Source: Lachnospiraceae bacterium (GTDB taxonomy: Bacteria; Bacillota; Clostridia; Lachnospirales; Lachnospiraceae). Taken from it: 47,343 nt of DNA. The stretch is taken from contig CAAGKF010000315.1 in the NCBI GenBank assembly GCA_900770345.1, positions 1 to 47,343 of the forward strand, read 5' to 3'. A model generated the notes under the pieces. That model did not search any database. It saw only the letters and a program-made list of their open reading frames with translations, and was not told the DNA's origin. Shown here piece after piece: positions 8,011 to 16,971 of the stretch. Numbering within the stretch: the first letter of the stretch is position 1; each line of letters opens with the position of its first letter. The position numbers and the translations under genes are program-made.

Positions 8011-9656
8011 CATCTGGAAAAAGACTGGATTTCTGGTTCTGGGTGAAGGCAGCGGTAGTGGCATTTATGCTGATTTTCCTGATCTACCCCTTCTGTACCC
8101 TGATCACCCGGAGCTTTTTCTCCGCCAAGACAGAGGGCTTTACTTTTGACAATTATATCCGTTTTTTTACAAAGAAATATTATTATTCCGCATTGGGACG
8201 CAGCCTTTTCGTATCTGTTGTCACGACCCTTACGACACTGGCAGTAGGAGTTCCCATCGCCTATGTCATGTCCCGGTATAATGTGTTCGGAAAATCCTTT
8301 ATCCACATTTTTATTATCATGAGCCTTATGAGTCCGCCTTTTATCGGGGCATACAGCTGGATCATGCTCTTTGGGCGTTCCGGTTTTGTGACGAAGATGT
8401 TTGCGCTGATCGGTATCCATCTTCCCAGTATCTACGGAAAGCTGGGAATCATCCTGGTGTTTACCTTTAAGCTGTTTCCCTATGTATATCTCTACACCTC
8501 CGGCGCCATGGGAAGCATTGATTCCAGTCTGGAGGAGGCCGCGGAGAATCTGGGAAGCAACAAGCTGCGCAGGCTGTGGACCATCACGCTTCCGGTGGTG
8601 CTGCCTTCCATCGCGGCCGGCGCTATTATGGTATTTATGACCAGTCTGGCGGATTTCGGTACACCGATGCTGATCGGTGAGGGATATATGGTGCTGCCGG
8701 TATTGGTTTACAACGAATATATGAGTGAGATCGGCGGAAATGCTCATCTGGCCAGCGCGCTTTCGGTGGTGGTGGTATTCTGCTCCACTACGGTTCTGCT
8801 GCTGCAGAAGTATTTTGTCACAAGAAAGAACTATGTGATGACAGCCATGCGCCCGCCAAAGGAGGAGGAGCTTCACGGCCTGAAGCGTTTCCTGGTGACG
8901 GCGCCGGTGGTTCTGGTGACCTTTATCGGTATCCTTCCGCAGATCGTGGTAGTTGTTACCAGTTTTATCAAAAGTGATTTTACCGGCTTCAAAAAGGGAT
9001 TCAGTATTGAAAGCTATGTGACTATCTTCAATCGTCTGTGGACTAATATCCGCAATACGTTTGTATTTTCAACCACAGCTATTGTATTTATCATCATACT
9101 GGGCATGCTGATCTCCTATATCGTGGTAAGGCAGAAGGGACTTGCGGGACAGTTCATGGATCTTCTGATTATGTTCCCCTTTGTGATTCCCGGCGCGGTT
9201 CTCGGTATCAGTCTGATCGTGGCCTTTAACAAGGAGCCGGTAATCCTGACAGGAACGGCGGCTATCATGATCATCGCTTTTGTGGTCAGGAAGCTTCCCT
9301 ATACGGTCCGATCGGGAAGTGCCTTCCTTCAGCAGATGGATCCCAGTGTGGAAGAGGCCTCCATCAGCCTGGGTGTGTCTCCGATGAAAACCTTTATGAA
9401 GGTAACAGCCAGACTGATGGCGCCGGGGGTTTTGTCGGGGGCGATCTTAAGCTGGATCACCTGTATTAATGAGCTGTCCTCCAGCGTTATGCTTTATGGC
9501 GGAAAAACCAGCACCATTTCTGTGGCGATCTACACGGAGGTTGTGAGAAACAGCTTTGGCACGGCTGCCGCTTTGGCTTCTATTCTGACGGTCAGCACGG
9601 TTATATCCCTTCTGATTTTCCTGAAGGTAAGCAAGGGTAAGGTTTCAATTGTATAG
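8004..9656 (+). CDS. ABC importer fused permease (FbpB/AfuB-like)
   Basis: Membrane channel of the importer. At 550 residues it is a tandem fusion of two permease halves, about 12 predicted membrane helices. Each half carries an EAA loop that contacts the ATPase: EEAAENLGSNKLRRLW (about residues 180-195) and EEASISLGVSPMKTF (about 450-465). Tandem permeases of this length are typical of iron(III), aminoethylphosphonate and AfuB sugar-phosphate systems. The start overlaps the ATPase stop, and the phosphohexomutase follows after 28 bases, so the four genes likely form one operon interrupted only by the hairpin after the binding protein. Confidence 0.92.
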   Translation: MVTSGKRLDFWFWVKAAVVAFMLIFLIYPFCTLITRSFFSAKTEGFTFDNYIRFFTKKYYYSALGRSLFVSVVTTLTTLAVGVPIAYVMSRYNVFGKSFIHIFIIMSLMSPPFIGAYSWIMLFGRSGFVTKMFALIGIHLPSIYGKLGIILVFTFKLFPYVYLYTSGAMGSIDSSLEEAAENLGSNKLRRLWTITLPVVLPSIAAGAIMVFMTSLADFGTPMLIGEGYMVLPVLVYNEYMSEIGGNAHLASALSVVVVFCSTTVLLLQKYFVTRKNYVMTAMRPPKEEELHGLKRFLVTAPVVLVTFIGILPQIVVVVTSFIKSDFTGFKKGFSIESYVTIFNRLWTNIRNTFVFSTTAIVFIIILGMLISYIVVRQKGLAGQFMDLLIMFPFVIPGAVLGISLIVAFNKEPVILTGTAAIMIIAFVVRKLPYTVRSGSAFLQQMDPSVEEASISLGVSPMKTFMKVTARLMAPGVLSGAILSWITCINELSSSVMLYGGKTSTISVAIYTEVVRNSFGTAAALASILTVSTVISLLIFLKVSKGKVSIV

Positions 9657-9684
9657 GGCAGATGCGAAAGAGGTGTCAGATGAA

Positions 9685-11145
9685 ATGATAAAATTCGGTA
9701 CCGGCGGATGGAGAGCCATTATCGGAGAAGATTTTACAAAAGAAAATATACAGAAGCTGGCGCTGGCTCTTTGTCTGAAAATGAAGGCGGAGGGTGTGGA
9801 CGGCCGGAGTGTTGTGATCGGCTATGACCGCCGTTTCCTTTCGAAGGAGGCGGTGATCTGGGCCTGTGAAATATTCGGACAGCAGGGAATCCGGGTGCTG
9901 TTCATCAATCGAAGCTCTCCTACGCCTCTTATCATGTTTTATGTGATGAAGCATGAGCTGGATTACGGCATAATGGTGACAGCCAGTCATAATCCGGCAA
10001 TTTTTAACGGGATCAAGGTTTTCACAAAGGGCGGACGGGACGCGGATGAAAAGCAGACGGAGGATATTGAGAGGTATCTGCCGGAGGCAGAAAGACTGTA
10101 TGAACCGCCGGCCGGTGAAGAGGGACAGATGCCTCCGCCTTATTACCGGAAGCTGGCGGAACAGGGAATGGTGACGGAGATCAATCCCCTGAATGAATAT
10201 CTGGATAATATAATCTCGGTGATCGATATTGCGGCTATCCGGGAGAGAGATTTAAGGATCGCCATTGATCCAATGTACGGCGTCAGTCTGACTGCATTAA
10301 ATACCATACTGGCCATTGCCCGCTGTACGGTGGAAACCATCAACGCGGAGCATGATACGCTTTTTGGAGGAAAAATGCCGGCGCCGGCGGAGGAAACTTT
10401 AAAAAGGCTTCAGAATTGTGTGCTGGACCGCTACTGCGATATCGGGATTGCCACAGACGGAGATGCGGACCGGCTGGGTGTGATCGATGACAGGGGAAAT
10501 TACCTTCATGCCAATGATATCCTGGTAATGCTGTATTATTATCTGCTGAAATATAAGGGATGGAGAGGGCCGGCAGTCCGGAACCTGTCAACGACCCATG
10601 TGCTGGATAAGGTGGCGGAAAGCTTCGGCCAGAAATGCTATGAGGTTCCGGTAGGCTTTAAATATGTTTCTGCCAAAATGCAGGAAACAGGCGCCATCAT
10701 AGGCGGAGAGTCTTCCGGCGGTCTGACAGTAAAGGGACATATCCATGGAAAAGACGGCATTTATGCGGCCTCTCTTCTGGTGGAAATGATCGCGGTAACG
10801 GGAAAGAGGCTGTCAGAGATTACGGCGGATATCAGGCGTGAATACGGAGAGATCCATATGGAAGAACGGGCTTACCGTTTTACGCCCGGGGAGAAAGAAG
10901 ATATCAGCCGGATGCTGATGAAAGAGCAGCGCCTTCCGGAGCTGCCCGCTGTGATCGATCATGTTTCTTATATGGATGGATGCAAGGTTTATTTTGAGAA
11001 TGGCGGCTGGGTATCCGCCCGCTTTTCGGGAACGGAACCGCTGCTGCGGGTTTTCTGTGAGATGAAGACAAAGACGCAGGCGGAAGAAATGTGCCGGTGT
11101 TTTGAAGCGTTTTTGGGATTGGAGCCGAAGTCTGCTCCTGTCTGA
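9685..11145 (+). CDS. Phosphoglucomutase/phosphomannomutase family (alpha-D-phosphohexomutase)
   Basis: Interconverts hexose 1- and 6-phosphates in the cytoplasm. All four active-site loops are visible: phosphoserine loop TASHNP (Ser101), metal loop DGDADR, sugar-specificity loop GGESSGG and phosphate-binding loop RFSGTEP. At 486 residues it fits the family. ATG 9685 was chosen over 9649 because AGAGGTG ends 9 bases upstream and MIKFGTGGWR is the usual N-terminus. Glucose, mannose or both may be the substrate; the sequence does not decide. Its position directly after the importer suggests it processes the imported sugar phosphate or connects it to glycogen metabolism. Confidence 0.93.
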   Translation: MIKFGTGGWRAIIGEDFTKENIQKLALALCLKMKAEGVDGRSVVIGYDRRFLSKEAVIWACEIFGQQGIRVLFINRSSPTPLIMFYVMKHELDYGIMVTASHNPAIFNGIKVFTKGGRDADEKQTEDIERYLPEAERLYEPPAGEEGQMPPPYYRKLAEQGMVTEINPLNEYLDNIISVIDIAAIRERDLRIAIDPMYGVSLTALNTILAIARCTVETINAEHDTLFGGKMPAPAEETLKRLQNCVLDRYCDIGIATDGDADRLGVIDDRGNYLHANDILVMLYYYLLKYKGWRGPAVRNLSTTHVLDKVAESFGQKCYEVPVGFKYVSAKMQETGAIIGGESSGGLTVKGHIHGKDGIYAASLLVEMIAVTGKRLSEITADIRREYGEIHMEERAYRFTPGEKEDISRMLMKEQRLPELPAVIDHVSYMDGCKVYFENGGWVSARFSGTEPLLRVFCEMKTKTQAEEMCRCFEAFLGLEPKSAPV

Positions 11146-11180
11146 ACGGCTGTGATCCCAATGCGGAATTTCTGAATTTT

Positions 11181-12026
11181 TCAGACAGAAAAACGGACGT
11201 AGGTCCGGTCATCATAACTGAGATTCCCCTGAACAAGACCCTTTGTGCCTCTGTTTTCCCAGATGCACAGAGGGTCTTTTGTCAGAAGCTCTGCCAGGGC
11301 GGCTTCGCTTTCTGCCAGAGTCGGCCTTAAGTCCGGATAGCCGTCGCTGGCCAGTACCACCTGTGTTCCGGGAGCTACCTTGTGGATCACAGTGCGTTCC
11401 GGGTGGATGTCAAAGCCGTCCAGCACATCATAGCCCCAGGGGGAGTCAGTGTTTGCCAGCACCATCTGCCGGCGCAGCAGAGGCAGGATCGCTCTGCGGC
11501 CGCTGTCATCTTCTGTCAATTCCCGCAGGCCGGAGCCCAGGACCATCTCTGCCTGATTATACAGGCTGCGAAGCTCTGACAGAAGCTCATCAATCTTTTT
11601 GGGATGTGTAAAACGTTCGCCGTCTGTGATATACTGGCAGTCTCCGAAGCACCAGATCTCCTTTCGCAGACAGCTGTACAGGACGATCACGGCCTGCAGG
11701 CGCTCCTCCGGATGGGTCTTCAGATATTCCAGACGGCAGCGGGATGCTTCTGTCAGACGGTTGTTCAGATAAATAATTGCCGAGAGGGCATCGGCATCTG
11801 CCGGCATTTGCTCTAAAGCCGACATAAGAAGGCAGCGGGCATAGATCCCGCTGGTCATGGAGTCGGGACGATACATTCCTTCCTCTTCGGGCCAGCGCAG
11901 GCTGCCTTTTCCTGTGACGCCGTCGATGACGGCAATGAAATGTCTGCTGATAAAAAGTCCGTCTTCACACAGATCGGGGAAGCCGGATTTCGATTGAATG
12001 AACTGTTCAATAATGGTTGGGGGCAT
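11181..12026 (-). CDS. PP2C-like (PPM family) protein phosphatase
   Basis: Probable metal-dependent serine/threonine phosphatase in the cytoplasm. The 281-residue sequence has the ordered PPM signatures: an acidic start motif CEDGLF, AVIDGVTGKG (metal-binding Asp-Gly-x-x-Gly), FGDCQY, VVLASDGYPD, and a final DDRT where canonical members have Asp-Asn/Asp-Asp. No membrane segment or extra domain is seen. The start has GGAGG 8 bases upstream. It is convergent to the mutase, with a 9-bp inverted repeat (11138-11146/11180-11188) across the two 3' ends. It lies between the importer and its putative sensor, but the target is unknown; no partner Ser/Thr kinase is in the window. Confidence 0.72.
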   Translation of the reverse strand: MPPTIIEQFIQSKSGFPDLCEDGLFISRHFIAVIDGVTGKGSLRWPEEEGMYRPDSMTSGIYARCLLMSALEQMPADADALSAIIYLNNRLTEASRCRLEYLKTHPEERLQAVIVLYSCLRKEIWCFGDCQYITDGERFTHPKKIDELLSELRSLYNQAEMVLGSGLRELTEDDSGRRAILPLLRRQMVLANTDSPWGYDVLDGFDIHPERTVIHKVAPGTQVVLASDGYPDLRPTLAESEAALAELLTKDPLCIWENRGTKGLVQGNLSYDDRTYVRFSV

Positions 12027-12104
12027 GGCAGGTTCCTCCGGGAAATATCAGGGGTTTTCAGGAATGGTTTTTGTTCGATCTGCCGGATAATGTGTTCTGA
12101 ATAT

Positions 12105-12133
12105 AGTATAACAAAGGTTTTTAGGGGATACAA
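12105..12133 (-). promoter_or_regulatory. Promoter of the PP2C-like gene
   Basis: On the minus strand TTGTAT (12133-12128), 17 bases, and TATACT (12110-12105), the latter preceded by TGT as an extended -10. It directs the phosphatase gene starting at 12026. Confidence 0.55.
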
Positions 12134-12234
12134 GGAAAAGGACGGATAAAAAAGGACGATGATGGTTAAAAACATGGAAATAACAGGAAAATACGGGTAA
12201 ATGTGCTACCTTCATAGAAAAAGAAACGGAATTT

Positions 12235-12243
12235 TGCTATACT
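12235..12243 (+). promoter_or_regulatory. Extended -10 promoter of the sensor operon
   Basis: TGCTATACT is an extended -10 element with no good -35. A second TATACT occurs at 12249-12254. It would drive the lipoprotein-kinase-regulator operon at 12316. The region 12027-12315 holds no other recognisable element. Confidence 0.45.
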
Positions 12244-12315
12244 GTAGGTATACTGCTGAGAGAAAGCCCGCAGGTTTTCTGCTGCTGAAAATACGTATAA
12301 AAGGGGGGCGGGATC

Positions 12316-13353
12316 GTGAGAAAAGGAATCAGGATAAAAACAGCCGCAGCTGCGTTCGCAGCTATGCTTTTCTGTATGATTTTTCTTTCTGCCTGCAGCT
12401 CCGGGCGCAGGTCGGAGGCATTTCCGGGAGATCATGATCTGGTCATTTATACGGTTCAGGAAAAGACGGTTTATGAGCCTGTTGTAAAGGAATTTGAGGA
12501 GAGAACGGGTCTGAAGGTGAAAGTGGAGAGAGGAACCCGGGAGGAGATGCTTCGTGTTCTGGAAGATCAGAAGGATCCGGAATGGGATCTGGTTTTTGGA
12601 GTGGGAACGGAGACTCTGGAGGAAGCAGGGGAGTACTGGCAGCCCTGTGACAGTTCTGAGGCTTCCTGTATCATAGAGGATTTTCGCTGCCGGGATGGCC
12701 GCTGGGCCGCTTTTTCCGCCAGACCGCTGGTGATTATGTACAATACGAATGTGGTCACCTACAGGGAACTGCCTTCGGGCTGGAACAGTCTTCTGGAGCC
12801 CCGCTGGAAGGGACGTGTGGCTTTTATGGATCCTGTCCGGTCAGACACTTACGCAGCGGCCCTGGTGACAGCCTTTTATGCCTGCGGGGAGGATGAGACC
12901 TGGCTTTCGCGTCTGATGGAAAACCTGGAATATTGTACGCTGGAGAGTCCGTCGGAGGTAAATGAGGGCATTGCCGATGGCATCTTTTCCCTGGGGGTGA
13001 CTACGGAAGAATGGGCTCAGGCTCTGCGTCAGAGAGATGCGGATATTGATTACGTGTATCCGGCGGAAGGAACGACGGCCCTTACTGACGGTACGGCCAT
13101 TCTGGCAGGCTGTGCCCATCCGGATAACGCGGAAAGCTTTCTCGATTTTACTCTCAGCCTGGATACGCAGAGAATACTGGTTTCCGAGCTGAACCGGCGT
13201 TCCGTGAGAGCAGATGTGATGCCGCTGCCGGGGCAGCCCGGGATCAGCCGGCTGCCTCTTCTGGAGCTTAAGGAGCAGTCAGGAGACAAGGAACGCATAA
13301 TGGCTCAATGGAAGGACATTCTTTCACAGAGGGAAGGAGGAAAGGGAAAATGA
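12316..13353 (+). CDS. Sensor-associated solute-binding lipoprotein (HptA-like)
   Basis: A second periplasmic-binding-type lipoprotein of the iron/sugar-phosphate class, 345 residues. The start is GTG 12316 after AAGGGGGGC. A signal peptide with lipobox F-L-S-A-C (Cys about 27) is followed by DLVIYTVQEKTVYEPV and late motifs DYVYPAEGTTALTDG and CAHPDNAESFLDF shared with the importer's own binding protein. No permease or ATPase is linked to it; instead its stop overlaps the kinase start (ATGA). In Staphylococcus aureus HptA, a protein of this family, works with HptS and HptR to sense glucose 6-phosphate. I infer the same ligand-presenting role here. It could alternatively serve as a second binding protein for the importer. 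Confidence 0.82.
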   Translation: MRKGIRIKTAAAAFAAMLFCMIFLSACSSGRRSEAFPGDHDLVIYTVQEKTVYEPVVKEFEERTGLKVKVERGTREEMLRVLEDQKDPEWDLVFGVGTETLEEAGEYWQPCDSSEASCIIEDFRCRDGRWAAFSARPLVIMYNTNVVTYRELPSGWNSLLEPRWKGRVAFMDPVRSDTYAAALVTAFYACGEDETWLSRLMENLEYCTLESPSEVNEGIADGIFSLGVTTEEWAQALRQRDADIDYVYPAEGTTALTDGTAILAGCAHPDNAESFLDFTLSLDTQRILVSELNRRSVRADVMPLPGQPGISRLPLLELKEQSGDKERIMAQWKDILSQREGGKGK

Positions 13354-15059
13354 AAGGCTTTCGCGGTATTTCTTTCCGGTCCCGTGTGTTCCTCTCCTGT
13401 CTTCTGGCGGCGCTGGTCCCGCTTCTTCTGTCCAGTATTGTGATGATACAGCTTTTTACGGCTTCGCTGAACCGGCAGAATATGGTGGAGGGAGAGCGGC
13501 AGCTGAAAGAGGTATGCAGCCGGTTCAGCCAGCTTCTCGAAAACGGAGGACATGCCTGTGAGCGGCTGACGGAGGATGGATCCGCGGCCAGAGTTATGAT
13601 CGATAATTCCACTGTCAGTATACAGAAGGATCTCTATCTTCTGCTGTATCAGGCGGTGCAGGAGATATATGGTTATGCCCAGTTCAGCCTTTATGATGCG
13701 GGAGGAAGGCTTCGGTTTACCACCAATACTTCCATGAAATCGGAATCTCTTCCGGTATACTGGGGATTGTTAAAGAAAGCGGCTCCTAACCGCGGCATCA
13801 CCTATTACAGAACGGATCCCTATCTTTCGGTGACAGACAGCGGGGTGCTGCTCCAGGGGGCATATTCTCTGGAAAATTCTCACGGAGCCCGAACTGGCTA
13901 TATTGTTCTTGATTTTACAAGAGATAATTTTGAGAACCTTCTGAAGGGCTGCTATTCCTCCGAAGATACACTGCTTCTTCTGGATGATCACAGGCGGCCG
14001 TTTTATTGTTCAAGGCAGGAATACGGGGAGAAGCAGATGGAGGAGATTATTTCCTGCGCGGTCTCGGGAACGGAGACAGGTGAAGATTATTTAAGTTATC
14101 TGTGGGCGCAGGAACCGGCCTGCGGATTTTATGTTCTGCTGTGCAGGAAGGCGCCCATCAGCGCGCCTGCTGTCCGGACCATGGGAACTGTAAGCCTGGC
14201 TTTGTCAGGGCTGGGGCTTCTGCTCTGCCTGGTAATATCGGGAACGCTGACCCGGAGCATCGCTCAGCCCGTAAGGCAGCTGGATAAGGCTATGGCACAG
14301 GTGAAGAAAGGAGATCTGTCTGTCCGCGTCCGTTCGGAGAGACGGGATGAACTGGGACGCCTTACAGAAAGCTTTAACAGGATGACAGAGGATCTGAAGC
14401 GCTACCTGGATGATGCGGTGCAGAAGCAGAAGGATCTGAACGAAACGAGCCTGAAGCTTTATCAGACTCAGCTGAATCCGCATTTCCTTTATAATACGCT
14501 GGACTCTATCAAGTGGAGTGCCAGGATCAACCGGATTCCTGAGATCGCGGTGATGGCGGAAAACCTGGCGGTGATACTGCGGAAAAGTATTTCCAGTCAT
14601 CCCTTTATTACTTTGAAGGAAGAGCTGGAAACCATAGACAGCTATATACAGATCCAGAAGATACGGTTTACCGGACGTTTTTTATATGAGACAGAGGTTC
14701 AGGATCAGCTGGAGGACTGTATGGTTCCCAAGATGATTCTTCAGCCGCTGGTGGAGAATGCCATTATTCACGGACTGGACGGGTGCGAAAATGGTTATAT
14801 CTGCGTTTACGGGATTCAGAAGGAGGAAAAGCTCTGTATATCCGTGACCGATGATGGCTGCGGGATGAGCCGGGAGATGACAGAATGGATCAACAGTCCC
14901 GCTCCGGCCAGACGGGAAGGTCATCTGGGACTGTATAATGTAATTCGGATTTTAAAGCTTTATTACGGAGAAGAATATGGAATGACGGCTCAGTCGTCGG
15001 AGGAAGGAACGACCGTTACGGTTACACTGCCCTTCCGGAAGGAGGCTGCGGATGTATAA
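13350..15059 (+). CDS. Membrane sensor histidine kinase (LytS/YesM type, HptS-like)
   Basis: Two-component kinase, 569 residues. Residues about 12-34 and 275-300 are membrane helices bracketing an extracellular domain of about 240 residues. A HAMP domain follows (ending DELGRLTESFNRMTEDL). The phosphoacceptor His378 is in QLNPHFLYNTLDS, and the ATPase domain has PLVENAIIHG and DDGCGMS. Start ATG 13350 has GGAAGGAGG 9 bases upstream and overlaps the lipoprotein stop by 4 bases; the in-frame ATG at 13308 lies inside the lipoprotein and is unlikely. The end overlaps the response regulator by 8 bases. The tight coupling of all three argues for a three-component sensor. Confidence 0.92.
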   Translation: MKGFRGISFRSRVFLSCLLAALVPLLLSSIVMIQLFTASLNRQNMVEGERQLKEVCSRFSQLLENGGHACERLTEDGSAARVMIDNSTVSIQKDLYLLLYQAVQEIYGYAQFSLYDAGGRLRFTTNTSMKSESLPVYWGLLKKAAPNRGITYYRTDPYLSVTDSGVLLQGAYSLENSHGARTGYIVLDFTRDNFENLLKGCYSSEDTLLLLDDHRRPFYCSRQEYGEKQMEEIISCAVSGTETGEDYLSYLWAQEPACGFYVLLCRKAPISAPAVRTMGTVSLALSGLGLLLCLVISGTLTRSIAQPVRQLDKAMAQVKKGDLSVRVRSERRDELGRLTESFNRMTEDLKRYLDDAVQKQKDLNETSLKLYQTQLNPHFLYNTLDSIKWSARINRIPEIAVMAENLAVILRKSISSHPFITLKEELETIDSYIQIQKIRFTGRFLYETEVQDQLEDCMVPKMILQPLVENAIIHGLDGCENGYICVYGIQKEEKLCISVTDDGCGMSREMTEWINSPAPARREGHLGLYNVIRILKLYYGEEYGMTAQSSEEGTTVTVTLPFRKEAADV

Positions 15060-15813
15060 GGTTATTGTTGTGGAAGATGAAACCATGGTGCGCAGAGGGA
15101 TCATTATGACTATCGGCTGGGGAGCTCTGGACTGTATGATCGTGGGAGAGGCGGCCAACGGGGAGGAAGGCGCCGCCCTGGCAGCGCGCCTGATGCCGGA
15201 TATCATTATTACCGATGTAAAAATGCCCCGTATGGATGGGGTGGAGATGATCAGAAAGCTGCGGGCAGAGGGCTGCCGGGCACGGTTCATCATCCTGACG
15301 GCTTACGGGGATTTTAAATATGCTCAGAGCGCGCTGCGTCTGGGAGTCAGCGATTATCTGTTAAAGCCTTTGAAGGACGGGGATCTGGAGCAGGCTATTC
15401 TGAATATACGGGCGCAGCTGGAGGAAAAGCGCGATGAGCGGGAGGAGGAAGAGCGCCTGCCCGTCTTTAAGCTCCTGCCTGAGCAGAAGGCTGCAAACAA
15501 ATATGTGGAGGGAGCCATCCGCTATATCCGGGGACATTATCGGGAGGATATCAATATCAGCACGGTAGCCCGGAGCCTGGAGATCAGTGAGGGATATTTA
15601 AGCCGCGTATTTAAGAAGGAAACGAACTATACCTTTACCAGCTATCTTACCTATTACCGGATGAAAAGGGCCATGGATCTGTTGAGGGACTGCAGGGTGA
15701 AGGTTTATGAGGTGGCCGAGCAGGTGGGCTATTCCGATACGGCTTATTTCAGCGCGCAGTTTAAGAAGATCATGGGTATTGCGCCGTCGGAGTATCAGGA
15801 CAGGTGCAGGTGA
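15052..15813 (+). CDS. AraC-type response regulator (HptR-like)
   Basis: Transcription activator of the two-component system, 253 residues. Receiver domain 1 to about 120 with VVEDE acidic pocket, phosphoacceptor Asp55 in ITDVKMPRMDG and the conserved Lys in YLLKPL. A short linker leads to a C-terminal AraC DNA-binding domain (about 150-250) with two helix-turn-helix units, including EVAEQVGYSDTAYFSAQFKK. Its start lies inside the kinase's last codons. The likely targets are the importer promoter at 5572-5613 and its own operon. Regulators of this type with YesM/LytS kinases usually control carbohydrate uptake genes. Confidence 0.93.
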   Translation: MYKVIVVEDETMVRRGIIMTIGWGALDCMIVGEAANGEEGAALAARLMPDIIITDVKMPRMDGVEMIRKLRAEGCRARFIILTAYGDFKYAQSALRLGVSDYLLKPLKDGDLEQAILNIRAQLEEKRDEREEEERLPVFKLLPEQKAANKYVEGAIRYIRGHYREDINISTVARSLEISEGYLSRVFKKETNYTFTSYLTYYRMKRAMDLLRDCRVKVYEVAEQVGYSDTAYFSAQFKKIMGIAPSEYQDRCR

Positions 15814-15857
15814 AGACCGTCTGAGAAACTTTTTGGGTATACATAAAATTTAACTTG

Positions 15858-15866
15858 TGTTATACT
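15858..15866 (+). promoter_or_regulatory. Extended -10 promoter before holB
   Basis: TGTTATACT is an extended -10 element, with no clear -35. It is followed by the 10-bp palindrome AGCTTAAGCT (15867-15876). It probably gives the holB-ricT-methyltransferase-rsmI genes their own transcript. Confidence 0.5.
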
Positions 15867-15950
15867 AGCTTAAGCTGGAGACGAAATGGGAATAAGACAG
15901 AAATATGCCGTACCCCGGGAGGGACGGATACAGAGCAGGGGGACTTAAAG

Positions 15951-16940
15951 ATGCCGGGATTTAAAGATATACTGGGACATGAACAGATCAAGGAGCATTT
16001 TCAGAATGCGGTTCAGACAGGTAAGGTTTCCCACGCCTATATACTGAGCGGGGAGGCGGGAATGGGGCGCAAGTCGCTGGCCAATGCCTTTGCTTTAAGC
16101 CTTCTTTGTGAAAAAGGAATGCCGGATCCCTGTATGCAGTGCCATGCGTGCCGTCAGGTCTTATCGGGGAATCACCCGGATCTGATCTATGTGACTCATG
16201 AGAAACTGGCCAGTATCGGTGTGGATGATGTCAGGGAGCAGATCAACGATACCATTATGGTGCGGCCCTACAGCAGCTATTATAAGATTTATATTGTGGA
16301 TGAAGCGGAGAAAATGACGGTTCAGGCTCAGAATGCCCTTTTAAAAACCATTGAGGAGCCTCCTTCCTATGCGGTTATCCTGCTGCTTACCACCAATCCC
16401 GATGCTTTTCTGCCTACGATCCTTTCACGGTGTGTACAGCTGAAGCTGCGGCCTCTGAAGGATTCGGTAGTCAGGGAATACCTGATTCAGTCTCTGAAGG
16501 TGGAGGAAAGCCAGGCGGAGATCTATGCGGCCTTTGCCAGAGGAAATCTGGGAAAAGCCATCCATCTGGCTCAGTCGGAGGATTTTAAGCTGATGTATGA
16601 GGAGATCCTTCATCTGTTAAAGCACCTGAAGGATATGGATATCGCGGAGCTTCTGGATTATATACGCAAGCTGAAGGAGGATGAGCTGGATATCCGGGAA
16701 TGTCTGGATTTTATGCAGATGTGGTACAGGGATGTACTGATGTATAAGACCACGAAGGATATCAACCTTCTGATCTTTAAGGATGAGTTTTCGACCATTA
16801 AAAATATGAGTATTGTCAGCGGCTATGAAGGATTGGAGAGGATACTGGAAGCAGTTGATAAGGCCAGGATCCGGCTGGACGCCAATGTAAATCAGGAGCT
16901 GGTGATGGAGCTGATGCTTCTGACCATGAAGGAGAATTAA
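15951..16940 (+). CDS. holB: DNA polymerase III delta prime subunit
   Basis: Part of the clamp loader that places the sliding clamp on DNA. The protein starts MPGFKDILGHEQIKEHF, with AGGGGGA 7 bases before ATG 15951 (329 residues, family-sized); an ATG at 15855 would add 32 residues with no binding site. Visible are a degenerate P-loop GEAGMGRKS, the zinc-binding cysteines in CMQCHACRQ, the box IVDEAEKMT and the sensor region TTNPDAFLPTILSRC with an SRC motif. It is followed by ricT after 31 bases. The order holB-ricT-methyltransferase-rsmI-abrB is the Firmicute arrangement known from Bacillus subtilis, where tmk precedes it. Confidence 0.93.
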   Translation: MPGFKDILGHEQIKEHFQNAVQTGKVSHAYILSGEAGMGRKSLANAFALSLLCEKGMPDPCMQCHACRQVLSGNHPDLIYVTHEKLASIGVDDVREQINDTIMVRPYSSYYKIYIVDEAEKMTVQAQNALLKTIEEPPSYAVILLLTTNPDAFLPTILSRCVQLKLRPLKDSVVREYLIQSLKVEESQAEIYAAFARGNLGKAIHLAQSEDFKLMYEEILHLLKHLKDMDIAELLDYIRKLKEDELDIRECLDFMQMWYRDVLMYKTTKDINLLIFKDEFSTIKNMSIVSGYEGLERILEAVDKARIRLDANVNQELVMELMLLTMKEN

Positions 16941-16971
16941 GGCGGGGCCGGAAGAAAAGGAGAAACAGGAT

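Noticed and set aside
5698..9656. Firm assignment of the importer as ferric iron ABC transporter
   Set aside because: The family covers iron, phosphonate and sugar phosphate carriers, and the neighbouring mutase and HptRSA-like trio favour sugar phosphates; no iron genes are nearby.
11138..11188. 9-bp inverted repeat across the ends of the mutase and PP2C-like genes as a terminator
   Set aside because: The stem CTGTCTGAA/TTCAGACAG is real but neither side is followed by a T-tract and the loop is long; recorded only in the PP2C entry.
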